Shown here in pieces: positions 22,560-29,800 of a stretch of 64,000 bases of DNA. Positions within the stretch are counted from its first letter, which is position 1, and each line of letters opens with the position of its first letter. Under the pieces are notes generated by a model. It ran no database searches, was not told the origin of the DNA, and saw only the letters and a program-made list of their open reading frames with translations. The DNA comes from Areca catechu. Its lineage: Eukaryota; Streptophyta; Magnoliopsida; Arecales; Arecaceae. The stretch lies in NCBI GenBank assembly GCA_021397845.1, contig CM038047.1:130554112-130618111 (forward strand). The letters are read 5' to 3'. The translations under genes were made by a program, and so were the position numbers.

Positions 22560-25500
22560 GCCTCCTCCACCAACCACTCTGGTGGCCCCCACCCTTGTCA
22601 TTAACCTCCCTCTCTCTACTCGCTTCCTCTCCCTCCATCCTCTTTGGCACATGCATCCCTTTTTCCTCCAGTTACTTTAATGACACTAGGGGTGGAAACA
22701 AGCTAAAGATGAGCTAATCATGTTCTGTTCAAATTTGGCTTGGCATTAAAATAGCTCAACTTAAGCTCATCAACCTAAAAAACTCAACTCGGCTTGATAT
22801 TGTCAAGCTAGCTTGAGCTCGGCTCACTTATGTTTCATAACTAAATTGAGCAAAGCTCGGGCTTGGTTCATGTCAAACTTGATTTGGTTCTAGGTTCAGC
22901 TTGAAAACAGGTTTAAATTTGAAACCATGAAAGAACAAAGAAACCTTATAGAAAAGGTAAAAAAAGGGAAAAAATCATCCTTCACAAATAAAGACAGTGA
23001 AATTTGAAACTTAACTTCAAAATCTATTGTATACTTTCTGAAACTTCAACCTTGCCAGATTCATCAAGACATGAAGCCCATCAATCAGGAAAAAAACCTC
23101 AGCCTAGCAAAAACCACAGGTCGAGAGACCATTTTACAGAAAGCACTAAAAACCCCAATAAGACCTGAACCAAAAATCTGAAGAAATATAAATTTTAGAA
23201 AAGTGAATCCACCATCAAGCTGGATCAACTCACCTTCAATCCTGGAATGGAGAATCCCTAGCTAGAACCAAAACATGTAATTACTCAATGGCATCAGATT
23301 ATAGACCTTGAGCACCACAGGAACCCTGCCCTTGTCTGTAGAGGAGGACCTCAAGGGAGGACCCCTTCCCCTCAACCAAGAATCCTCAAAGAACCTTCCA
23401 TTGCACCCGGGGGGGGGGGGGGCGGGGAGCAAAAAATATCTAGGGTTCTTGTTGGTGGTTGGTGATGGGCAGTGGGTGGATGTCATGGAAGAAAGGCTCA
23501 GTGGGTGGATGCTGTGATGGGAGAGAAAGGGGAAATGGACTGTGATCATGGTCATGTAGCTGGTGTCTTTGATAGAAACGAGAGTGATTGAGGATAGGGC
23601 TTTCATCAAATCTATAATTCCATTTGAATTGTTGGATTTTATTCCAACAGCTAGTTGATTTTTACATATAAATCTGCAAATATAGAATAGTATTATTAAA
23701 TAGGTAATAAATTTAGAACATTATATATATAGTCAATATATGTTATATAAAATGATCTAGCTCATTAACCGGAAACAAGCGATTGAACCTAGGTTGAGCT
23801 TGGCTCAATTAAAATCTGAGCTCAAAAAACCAGTTTGAGCTTGGTTCATTCACTTAACAAGTGAGTAGAGCTCAAGCTGAATTATGAGCTGAAAATAATT
23901 GGCTCATGAGTAGCTCATTCGTTTGCCAGCCATGGACACCTTCGCTCCTCTATCACTGAAATCCCTCCTGCTTTGTGCTCATTCCCACTCCTCTCCTTTA
24001 TCGTTCACACACTAATGCAGCCTTGCTCCCCTCCACTAATCACACCCATCCTAAAGCATACATGGTATGAGCCATAAAAGCAAATGAGTTATGATATTCG
24101 TATCATGTATAGCTGTTCTATAATTCATATCCAAGACATTAATAATGCTATTAAGAATAATAAAGCTAAAATAGGAGTTAGATACTTGTATACTGGTAAG
24201 TTTTAGGTTTCATATTTGTAAAATAAAGAAAAATGATCTAAAAGAAGAAAAGAATTATGAGTATTTACAAGTACTCATGGTTTGCTACACTGCTTAGTAT
24301 CAGTTGTATTGACCATACCATCATATCAGTACTGAACTAGTACGTGGTACTCGCAGGGGTGAAGGGGGAGGAGGTGCATATTGAGCATCAGTATGGGGGA
24401 TGTACTGAGTATTGGTACGTCGAACCGGCTGCCATACCAGGCATATCGATATGGTAATGTGTTGGTACAAGTATGGGGTCTGGTAATGAAACAACAAATC
24501 TTGCAAGTACTTGTGGGTTCCTGAATAAATCATTAAATAGTAACTAATCAAAATTCCAAAGAAACACCAAATTAAATAGTAAAACTACCTCTAAAGCCTA
24601 GATTTTGGAACAAGAGAAACAATTAAGAGATCTCAATGACCCTTCAATCATCATAGTGAGAAAAAAAAAGAGGTATATATATGAAATTCTTGATATCTCC
24701 AAGGAAGAACAAAGGAGCATAAGTGAAGGCTACAGGGTCAGAGATTGAGTTTGTTGTGATGGCTGCAGCCCTCCCTAGTTTAGACTATGCTTAAGATTAA
24801 AATACATAGTAATCTAATCAATAGGGAATTAGTGGTCTTGATTAAAATATTGCATGCTTAGTTAAAGTGTTGCATAATTTATTAAATTATTATGATAGGA
24901 AAGATTTATTAGCATAATCTTTTATATCTTTGGCTAAATTATGTCCAGTTAAATAGATTATTACCCAAATGTAGAATATTACCCATTTCCAGTGTTAGTT
25001 TTCCTTCCAGCTTATTTGTTACAATAGGGGTGTGCATGACAACTTGCTGGTAAATTGCTATTGTTTGTTTATATTTCATGTTATGTGATCTAGATTCCTG
25101 CTCAAATACATTAAAATAAGCAGACAATTCACTGTTCCAGTGTTCCAGTCAAGACACTGATCGAGGAGTCAATAATTTTCATATGAGCAATTGATTGTCA
25201 ACTATTGTTTAATTATATTTAAAAAAAGAAAATAATTCATAATTTTAAGGGTTTGATGAAGATAATTACTCTGATATCATCTTCTTTAGGTTTAAAAATT
25301 ACTCTAGTTTCAGCTGGGTCCAAAGAATTTTAGTTTTGACAATTTTGGGATATTAGAAGTTCAGATCCAATTTTTGGAATCTCAGTCAAAAAAAATCAAA
25401 TAAATAATTAAAAAAGAACTTAAACAAATAGAAGGAAAATAGAAGAAGCCAAGAAAAGTTATTAGACAACAATTTAGAGTATTTGCATGATATAAGTTCT

Positions 25501-28500
25501 TTAAGTCTGCTGTTAGCAATTTTCAAGCTTTTTAGTGTTGAGAGCAATCAATTGTTCATCATTTTCTAGTAGAAATCACACATATATTCAATCTCATATG
25601 TTTTAGGTTAAATGACTATTTAGTAAAATGCATGCAGTTGTACATTATCATATTTATATAAAACAGATGCTATTTTTTTGAAATCTCTTATGTTTAGTTG
25701 TTCACGTTTAATTCTTATATTCCACTTTAATTGGGGCCTTTGGGATGGCCAAGGCCTTGGCCCATAGAGGGTTATATTCATTACTAATCTCTTCTTCTAA
25801 CTTAAGAAAAAGAATGAAAAATTATTGTAAATTAATATTTATTAGATTATATTACTAAAAAGTAAAGAAATGTCCATAGCATGATTATGAACACCAAAAG
25901 CATATTTAACATATGCATGTATAGCTAATTCTGAGTGGAACTAGCCTATTTCAACCGCAATGCAAAATTAGGAGTCAGTTTTGGTTCAGTATTGACTGAA
26001 ACCAATCTATTTCATCTGAAATGGGTTGTTTTTGGCTGAAACTTGAAACCATGTGTATTGGTGTCTAATTGTTCTCAAATATATTAACACCAGCAAACAG
26101 TTCACTATGTCAAGGATCTGGTCAAATAGTCAAATCAGTTCCCACATGGTAAACTAGTGGCCAACTGTTGCATAAATATATTAAAATAAGCAAACAATTT
26201 ACAGTTTCAAGGGTTGAGTCTATGTATTGGTTAAGTAGTCAAAACAGTTGTCATATGGTTAAATGATGGACAGTAGTTGCTCAAATAAACAAACAGTTCA
26301 CTATCTTAGGAAAGGTAATCTTACCAAGTTGGTTGCAAGGTGACCTTGGTTCTCTCATCAAACAATTGAAAACAACAGCTGCATTTGCTGTAGTTAGTTG
26401 CTGGTATCGAAACCAAAAACAGTTATTTCTATTACCGCATTTGCTGGCAAACCAAACAGACAATTGAAAATACAAGTTCAACACATCCACTTTAGCTGCA
26501 AATCCTGCTGCAAGCAAGTGGAATTACAGGCGATCAACGAACCTCTAAATCCATCCTGGCCCTTATAATTATCCAAGGAGCAACATTTTATTTTCTTTGC
26601 AGAAGATTGGGGTGCCAGGCACTTGCCATTCTAATAATTTGTTAAACAAGTAATGCTCTGTAGCATATGTAGAAGAAATGTTAACCATTGACAGAAGACA
26701 TTGTACATATTTTTCATGCAAAAAATGCTATAATCAAGTCAACTCTCATTTGCTTGTAACTAATCTCCATTGTTTTACTGCTTGTTCAGAAAGATGGATG
26801 AAACACAATAACCTTTTCAAAGAAGGGCAGATCCTGGATCAAAATGGTTTACATAGCCTTTTACCTAGTTTTAATACATGTTAGGCTCCACTGGCTTGTG
26901 AGGCACAGTTTGGCAGATAGTTTCACATTTCTGTGCTGATTCATGACCTTGTCTTCCTTTCATGTGAGAAGTAAATCTGTTTTTGCTCTCCTTGTGGATG
27001 CCTTTGTATCTGTCTTTCCATACCCTTTGCGGGCGAGGATGTCTTTTTTCCCCCAAACTGTAGCTTTCCTTCTTGCCTTCCTTGCCCATCATAAGACCAA
27101 TTTTATTATCAATGAATTTCAGTGGTATATCTCACCTTCCCTGAAAAATACTGTTATCTTTTCTTTGTATTTCTAAGGCTCAAGTGTGGAAGTCTGATTT
27201 CTAGTTTGAAAGAAGTCAGAATTTTGCTGGAAACGAAGAGGAAACTTTTATTTGACAGATATTAGTAATTTTGGAAAAAAAACCCCACTAAAATAGGCCT
27301 TCGCTTTTTTATTGTTTTGACTTCATCAGCATATAATGAACTCCAAAAAGATGTAATGCAAAGTTATGAGTAAATATTATGGCAAGAGGAATTAAAAATG
27401 ATTAAAATAAAGATGATTTTGCATTTGTTTAGGTATTTATTTAACGTTGATATCAATGATAAATAACCACTTTTTGGTAAGTGAATTCCCTGCATATGAC
27501 ATCATTTGCTCCCCTGCACCTACACAAGTGAGTGCACGTGTACCTGCTTGCTTCTGTGTGCATTTATCTGTACACAAGTTGGGCTACCCATTGAATGTTA
27601 AATCTTGGTAAATGCTTTGATGATTTAAAAATCAATGTTGGGCCATCCAAGTTGGATACTCCATGCTGTTGCCTTTTTGTCATGTCTCTGTATTGGGGGG
27701 CTTGTGGGCAAAAGTTTAACAAACTTGAGTCCGCTTGGAATATTTTGGTGTCCAGATACAAATCAGACTAGTGTTTTGGAAAACATGCGATGTAATTATT
27801 ATGTTTATAGATGTCTAATTCTTTTCATGTTTTATCAATTTGACTGCATGATTGGTTAACTGTACCAGGTAAAAGATCCTCAAGGAGCTCAAATTCATGA
27901 TTTCCGTAACAAGATAAGTGAGAAGTTTGAATTTATAGGTCAGAAGAAGGGTCTTTATCATTTCTGCTTTACCAACAAGTCTCCGTATCATGAAACCGTA
28001 GACTTTGATGTACATGTCAATCATTTTTCATACTTTGACGAACATGCAAAAGATGGTAAGCAGTGTGCATTGTATTTTTCCTCCTGACAATGCAGACAAT
28101 TATACTTATTCTTCTTATACATTCATACAGAGCATTTCGCCCCTTTACTTGAACAAATCGGAAAACTAGAGGAAGCTCTTTACAACATACAGTTTGAGCA
28201 GCACTGGTTGGAGGCTCAGACAGACCGCCAAGCACTAGGTATGTCCTGATCCAATTTATATTCCATGTGTCGTAAAGCTGATACCTGATTAGAACACAAT
28301 CATTTCTCTCTTCTTTGCACATAAATACTTGCCTTGTCTCTGTATTTGAGATTTCAGAATAGGAGCAGCTCATTTTACCATTCATTTGGTGCACAGGATG
28401 GTAATCCATAGATGCATGATATTGCATAGTATGTGCACGTTGGCTCTCGTCAAATTTTGGAACATGTTGGGGTTTGCTTATTTGGTTTCTTGGAGAATTT

Positions 28501-29357
28501 AGTGCCATACTTAGATGGCCTCAATATTTAATAATTTATGGATTCAATGATCGATGCATTGAATGTATTCATTTTATGAACTTGAAGGGAAAAGAATATT
28601 TAATAAAGTTTGAAAATGGGAATGTGTTTCCTTTTATCCATTGGCTTAATTGGGCCTTATCCCGATATCAAAGGGTCTTTTCCCTCTTCTAGATCCAAAT
28701 CTAGAGAAGTTTGGAGGGTTGCTTCTTGTTTGCATAAGATTAAATTACAACTAATCAGGTAGATTTCCCTGCTCTCAGAACAAACCATATAGGTTTTATG
28801 CAGGCTTCTTTCTTGCTTATATTTTCCTTAGACTAGAATTAATACCAATTTCTGTTGGGTTGACATCAGCTTGATATTTAGTCATCAGGTCTGCTTAATG
28901 GTTCCTTGGAGCTTTTTTCCCTTAGACTAGAATAAATGCCAATATCTATTGGGTTGGCATCAGCTTGATATTTACCTCTGCTTAATCGTTCTTTGGAGCT
29001 TTCACAAATTAGAGTTGCATCTTGTAGCCAATCCCATATTTGATGGGAAAGGATTGGATGATGATGGTAAGGTAGTAACTTGTAACAAAACATGGTCAAA
29101 AGAATTAGTCACAAACCCATTTAACTGGACAATGCAAGTCATAATCATCTTGCATGATCTTTTCTTCTGAAACATAACCAAGGCAACATAAGTAACATGA
29201 TATAATCTCTCCTTTGGCTGCAGTGAATGAGGGCATGAGCCGGAGGGCTATTCACAAAGCACTCTTTGAATCTGCAGCACTTATCGGAGCTAGTGTGCTT
29301 CAAGTCTATCTTTTGCGTCGCCTCTTCGAGCGGAAGCTTGGCACCTCGAGGGTTTAA
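4332..29357 (+). CDS. p24beta2: p24 family (emp24/GOLD) cargo receptor, p24-beta2 type; four coding exons
   Basis: Coding exons 4332-4541, 27869-28055, 28131-28238 and 29224-29357 join in frame (phases 0, 1, 1) to a 212-residue protein ending in TAA. p24 proteins are type I membrane proteins cycling between ER and Golgi in COPI/COPII vesicles, where they help sort cargo. Residues 1-25 form a signal peptide ending before GIRFVIDREEC. The GOLD domain follows (about 26-125) with its two conserved cysteines C35 and C103. A short coiled coil lies at about 134-168, one membrane segment at about 181-199, and a cytosolic tail RRLFERKLGTSRV. The tail and the REEC and CFTNKSPYHET motifs match the plant p24-beta2 branch. 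All exons are open and all junctions are GT-AG, so the gene looks functional. Its oddity is the 23.3-kb first coding intron, packed with transposons. Confidence 0.93.
4542..6700 (+). other. proximal intron sequence without recognisable gene
   Basis: The stretch is AT-rich. The longest open frame, on the minus strand at 5439-6017, is hydrophobic, T-rich-derived and matches nothing I recognise. No inverted or direct terminal repeats were seen. Confidence 0.5.
6701..6902. repeat. 101-bp tandem duplication
   Basis: The block starting CGTATCCCACATCACAGCAT and ending ATCTCTCAAGCAAC occurs twice back to back with a period of 101 bp and very few differences. It adjoins, and on the minus strand lies just downstream of, the chromodomain fragment, so it probably derives from the 3' end of that chromovirus coding region. 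The near identity suggests a recent duplication. Confidence 0.85.
6888..7208 (-). pseudogene. chromodomain end of a chromovirus (Ty3/gypsy) polyprotein
   Basis: The minus-strand frame contains TGGFQKYLVKWKGYPTLDSKW, the chromodomain core that plant chromoviruses carry at the C-terminus of integrase and use to target chromatin. The residues preceding it (YNIQDIIDNQIVYTS) fit the first strand of the fold. Only about 100 codons remain; the rest of integrase and all other pol domains are absent on the right. It is therefore a short fossil in the p24 intron. The + strand of the same stretch has no counterpart. Confidence 0.7.
7241..7956. other. intron sequence with nothing recognised
   Basis: AT-rich unique sequence. 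No ORF of note, no terminal repeats and no tandem array seen. Confidence 0.4.
7957..9448 (+). repeat. probable 5' LTR region of the Tat element
   Basis: The right edge is placed at CGGCAACA (9448), two bases before a primer binding site. The block ATTGACTTGAGTGTCGGAG (about 9299) is a phrase common near the end of plant gypsy LTRs. The left edge is uncertain because no second LTR copy is present to compare. The region includes the 69-bp minisatellite (8040-8575). Long open frames here (for example 7952-8689 minus) come from the repeat period being a multiple of three. Confidence 0.45.
8040..8575. repeat. 69-bp minisatellite, about 8 units
   Basis: The motif TGGCTCCCTCGAGGTCGAGA recurs at about 8064, 8133, 8202, 8271, 8337, 8406, 8475 and 8551. 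The spacing is mostly 69 bp, with one 66-bp step and a partial extra copy at about 8488. Each unit carries the palindrome CTCGAG or a variant and a GCCGAAGTCGAGCTC block. Units are diverged, so the array is not young. As 69 is divisible by three, it creates spurious open frames on both strands. Confidence 0.85.
9451..9468 (+). other. primer binding site of the Tat element
   Basis: TTGGCACGCCAAGAAGGG lies two bases after the inferred LTR end and resembles the TTGGCGCGCC-type primer sites of plant Tat elements, with one probable G-to-A change. It supports the LTR end and the + orientation. Confidence 0.5.
9492..10983 (+). pseudogene. gag of the Tat element
   Basis: An N-terminal low-complexity part (about 9492-10120, broken by stops and frame changes) is followed by the retrotransposon gag domain (about 10138-10690) with the block FAQLERKFVAHFNACRKV, and a C-terminal Cys/His segment CQFHRDYGHDTDECHHLK that resembles a zinc knuckle. 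Gag forms the particle and binds the RNA. Two tryptophan-type positions before the gag block are TGA and TAG, consistent with G-to-A decay. The longest uninterrupted piece is 10399-10983. Confidence 0.8.
11228..11580 (+). pseudogene. retropepsin (protease) domain of the Tat element
   Basis: The frame begins near the core KRIMVDSRSSTDVLFYDAFS and runs into the flap-like segment GEITFPVTTGTPPRQSTIMM. Gypsy proteases use a catalytic Asp-Ser/Thr-Gly motif. Here the triplet reads Asp-Ser-Arg, so the glycine is lost. The frame shifts near 11510 (after NVIPGRPG). The domain would cut the gag-pol polyprotein; this copy is dead. Confidence 0.8.
11795..12590 (+). pseudogene. reverse transcriptase domain of the Tat element
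   Basis: The palm and fingers are clear: VVMVKKNNGKWRICVDYIDL, the FMDACSGYSQI block with its catalytic Asp, and MMPFGLKNAGAMYQRLV. The catalytic box reads YVDNML at about 12357, so the second catalytic aspartate is asparagine (GAT to AAT). A stop precedes it (TGA, 12345-12347). Upstream, TAG codons sit at Trp and Gln positions. Beyond 12440 the frame is lost and recovered near 12616. Confidence 0.85.
12600..13130 (+). pseudogene. RT connection and first RNase H domain of the Tat element
   Basis: From about 12616 the frame reads through CKAAFEELKKFLASPPLLSR into the RNase H-like segment KPVYYASKILRDAEIRYTRS and, after a frame break near 12990, PLRAVLSRPDTSGRLAKW and the segment up to VLADFL. 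This degenerate RNase H-like part normally precedes the archaeal-type RNase H in Tat elements. Confidence 0.8.
13190..13600 (+). pseudogene. second, archaeal-type RNase H domain of the Tat element
   Basis: The open frame 12990-13796 contains the full extra RNase H: WVLHVDGAPNAGGSGVGLIL, the glutamate in NNQAEYEALL, and the C-terminal ENARADALSRLA. The conserved third acidic position, normally Asp in a Asp-Ser-Gln motif, is Asn here (KVFTNSQLVAG), which should abolish activity. Possession of two RNases H is diagnostic for Tat-lineage elements in plants. The domain itself has no stop. Confidence 0.85.
13850..14890 (+). pseudogene. integrase of the Tat element
   Basis: The HHCC zinc finger is split over two frames (His part about 13866-13910, Cys part CYHCQRHA at about 13988). 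The catalytic core keeps all three acidic residues: GMDILGPFP, IITDNRRQFDN and GKAEVTNR. Stops follow at 14391-14393 and about 14421. The C-terminal region resumes in 14487-14762 with RPKIFRPGDLVLCQ and ends near WNSNNLRMYYQ (14870-14910). Integrase inserts the cDNA into the host genome. The core could fold but the gene is broken. Confidence 0.82.
14995..15175. repeat. degenerate GC-rich tandem repeat after pol
   Basis: GGAAACTCCCGAAGCCC-like units recur five times with irregular spacing of about 28-48 bp. The stretch lies between the end of pol and the antisense gene and is non-coding. 15176-15595 around it is GC-rich element sequence without a recognisable product. Confidence 0.65.
15596..16590 (-). 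pseudogene. antisense spliced ORF of the Tat element (coiled-coil protein, N-terminus lost)
   Basis: On the minus strand an exon from about 16590 to 16411 is followed by an intron (16326-16410; donor GTAGGTATTC, acceptor GGTGCAG). A second exon then encodes a long Glu/Lys/Ala-rich coiled coil (16325 to about 15960), a segment containing ELATNSFFKGYEFCRSRVAELVPDIS, and a Pro/Glu-rich tail ending near 15594. Splicing keeps the frame. One TAG near 16030 interrupts the coiled coil. The N-terminal domain seen in the 1-1742 copy is absent because the element is truncated at about 16590. Function unknown. Confidence 0.65.
16326..16410 (-). other. predicted intron in the antisense ORF
   Basis: On the minus strand the segment begins GTAGGTATTC, contains a pyrimidine-rich stretch of almost 60 nt (mostly TTCTTT) and ends TTTGGTGCAG. 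Removal joins two coding stretches in the same phase. Unspliced reading gives a run of Phe/Leu/Ser with no protein-like character. Confidence 0.6.
16591..17390. other. AT-rich intron sequence, no gene seen
   Basis: Beyond the break of the Tat element the DNA is AT-rich, with long A and T runs at 16780-17200. No terminal repeat, ORF or known motif was recognised. Confidence 0.4.
17391..17850. repeat. GC-rich CCGGTTCGGT-type repeat with 111-bp tandem duplication
   Basis: The block starting CCGGTTCGGTGCGGTAAAGA and ending about GGTCACCGGTTCGG occurs twice (from 17613 and from 17724), differing at few positions. Short CCGGTTCGGT and ACCGGTT units recur on both sides. Such subterminal-looking repeats are common in non-autonomous DNA transposons, but no terminal inverted repeat or target duplication was found, so the class is open. 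Confidence 0.7.
18271..22024 (+). mobile_element. hAT DNA transposon in p24 intron 1
   Basis: The element is flanked by a perfect 10-bp direct repeat, GGGGTGATCT, at 18261-18270 and 22025-22034. hAT elements duplicate 8 bp, so 8 of these 10 would be the target duplication. The ends are imperfect inverted repeats (left TTGTTGTTAGAATC, right, read inward, TAGTTGTTAAATC). Subterminal regions hold repeated GATTCGAGTCGATTC-like motifs, as hAT elements often do. Inside is a decayed hAT transposase gene (19122-21585). The 3.75-kb size fits an autonomous ancestor. Confidence 0.8.
19122..21585 (+). pseudogene. hAT transposase (BED finger, DUF659, C-terminal dimerisation domain)
   Basis: Three parts are visible. 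An N-terminal MPPKRKVKTVDPTCDYYKKF segment with the remnant RMKDYFAGTHNNVSLC is the BED zinc-finger region. The open frame 19529-20101 is the DUF659 core, with GCSIMFDSWTDRKSWCITNF and the Asp of QVAMDNA. The C-terminal dimerisation region at about 20930-21180 has AKNFKG and the remnant NWSAF-type block, and an acidic tail (DDEEEEEEEEN) ends with TGA at 21585. Stops and frameshifts separate the parts. The transposase would bind the element ends and catalyse excision; this copy cannot. Confidence 0.8.
22025..22686. repeat. unique intron sequence with a (CT)n microsatellite
   Basis: A pyrimidine-rich stretch (about 22210-22680) contains an uninterrupted CT run of about 14 units at 22529-22557. 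No gene is recognised; the small open frames here arise from the CT bias. Confidence 0.7.
22687..23940. mobile_element. probable non-autonomous hAT-like element
   Basis: The left end TAGGGGTGGAAACAAGC and the right end read inward (GGTGTCCATGGCTGGCAAACG) are weakly inverted. Both are followed by ATGAGCTAMTCATG and then by many AGCTCA/GAGCTTGG subterminal motifs. The TAGGGGTG start recurs in the clear hAT-like element at 33420. No convincing target duplication was found, and the interior has no transposase. An alternative is any TIR transposon with similar ends. Confidence 0.5.
23409..23427. repeat. G14 tract, possible G-quadruplex
   Basis: Fourteen consecutive G followed by C and four G. The run satisfies the four-G-run rule for an intramolecular quadruplex on the + strand, which is the transcribed RNA strand of p24 intron 1. 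The exact length may be a sequencing or assembly uncertainty. Confidence 0.6.
23941..27868 (+). other. distal part of p24 intron 1, no gene seen
   Basis: Mostly AT-rich. 24290-24500 holds irregular GGTAC/GTACC-rich sequence (for example AGTACGTGGTACTCG, TTGGTACGTCGAACCGG) resembling a small inverted-repeat element, without clear ends. 25085-25215 and 26065-26310 carry related tandem units. 26311-27868 contains nothing recognised. The short open frames are not supported by any motif. Confidence 0.5.
26065..26310. repeat. about 98-bp tandem repeat, three diverged units
   Basis: The motif TAAGCAAACAATTTACAG or its variants recurs at 26094, 26191 and 26290, each followed by a TCAAATAGTCAAAACAGTT-like block and ATATGGTTAAA. 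A similar unit stands alone at 25085-25215, about 1 kb upstream. Function unknown. Confidence 0.65.
27869..28055 (+). CDS. p24beta2: p24 coding exon 2 (residues 71-133 in part)
   Basis: Acceptor TGTACCAG, donor GTAAGC. It encodes the second half of the GOLD domain, including C103 in HFCFTNKSPYHET, the cysteine expected to pair with C35. It ends in phase 1 inside the Glu codon of DEH. Confidence 0.92.
28131..28238 (+). CDS. p24beta2: p24 coding exon 3 (residues 133-168)
   Basis: Acceptor CATACAG, donor GTATGT. It encodes the luminal coiled-coil segment LEEALYNIQFEQHWLEAQTD, highly conserved in plant p24-beta proteins and used for p24 oligomerisation. It is separated from exon 2 by only 75 bp. 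Confidence 0.92.
28239..29223 (+). other. p24 intron 3 with a tandem duplication
   Basis: 985 bp, GT-AG. At about 28825-28905 and 28918-29000 the block starting CTTAGACTAGAAT and ending TTGGAGCTTT is present twice with roughly 85% identity by eye. No other feature is seen. Confidence 0.8.
29224..29357 (+). CDS. p24beta2: p24 coding exon 4 (residues 169-212, stop)
   Basis: Acceptor TTGGCTGCAG; ends GTT TAA. It encodes the membrane segment (ALIGASVLQVYLL region) and the cytosolic tail RRLFERKLGTSRV. Basic residues in the tail serve COPI binding in this family, and Leu-Phe the COPII side. Confidence 0.92.
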
Positions 29358-29800
29358 TGCTCCAGTGCAATTCAGTTTTATCTTTCAGCTGTATCTTGTA
29401 GCATTCTCAAACTGTTCAGTCCTTCACTATATCTGTGGATTGAAATCTGAAAATTTGTTAAGCATGCTAGAGCAAGTTTTCTAACAGTAAGAAAAAAGTT
29501 CCTTCTTATGAGGACAAGTATAGAAACAGTTTTTTAGCCCTAAAGCATGTGGTTTAACAGTCCATTTGTTCTTATAAAAGTCTTAATCATGTCACTGATA
29601 ATACTGGTCCAAATTGATGTAGTTAATCCTGAAAAAAAATAATCGCTTGGTTCGATGGTGTGGGTGCTTTTGGAGAAACGATGACCTGCCCTAACGATGA
29701 GCTGGTGACTGGGAGAACTTAATCAAACACAATTAGGTTATCTGCGTGACTAGTGTTTGTTAATATCATTTGCAATGCGTGGAGTTGTTTTCTACTTAAT
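29358..29800 (+). other. probable 3' UTR and downstream of p24
   Basis: AT-rich, non-coding. Possible poly(A) signal-like words include AATAATC near 29639 and TTAATAATACC near 29797, but no canonical AATAAA. The 3' end cannot be fixed from sequence. Confidence 0.35.

Larger units (their letters stand above)
4542..27868 (+). other. giant first coding intron of p24 (23,327 bp)
   Basis: The donor is GTATGT at 4542 and the acceptor TGTACCAG ends at 27868. Exons on both sides continue the same conserved protein in phase 0. Large plant introns of this kind arise by transposon accumulation. Here the content is a chromovirus remnant, a Tat element, a hAT element, a probable hAT derivative and several tandem repeats, listed separately. 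The Tat element is in the sense direction of the gene, so its promoter, splice and poly(A) signals could interfere with p24 transcription. Confidence 0.9.

Noticed and set aside
22687..23940. Firm call of a hAT element with target duplication
   Set aside because: Ends resemble each other weakly, and flanking bases (AATGACAC and CGCTCCTC) do not form a duplication, so only a tentative feature was kept.
26871..27176. Overlapping small ORFs before p24 exon 2
   Set aside because: No homology recognised, both strands open by chance, within the p24 intron.
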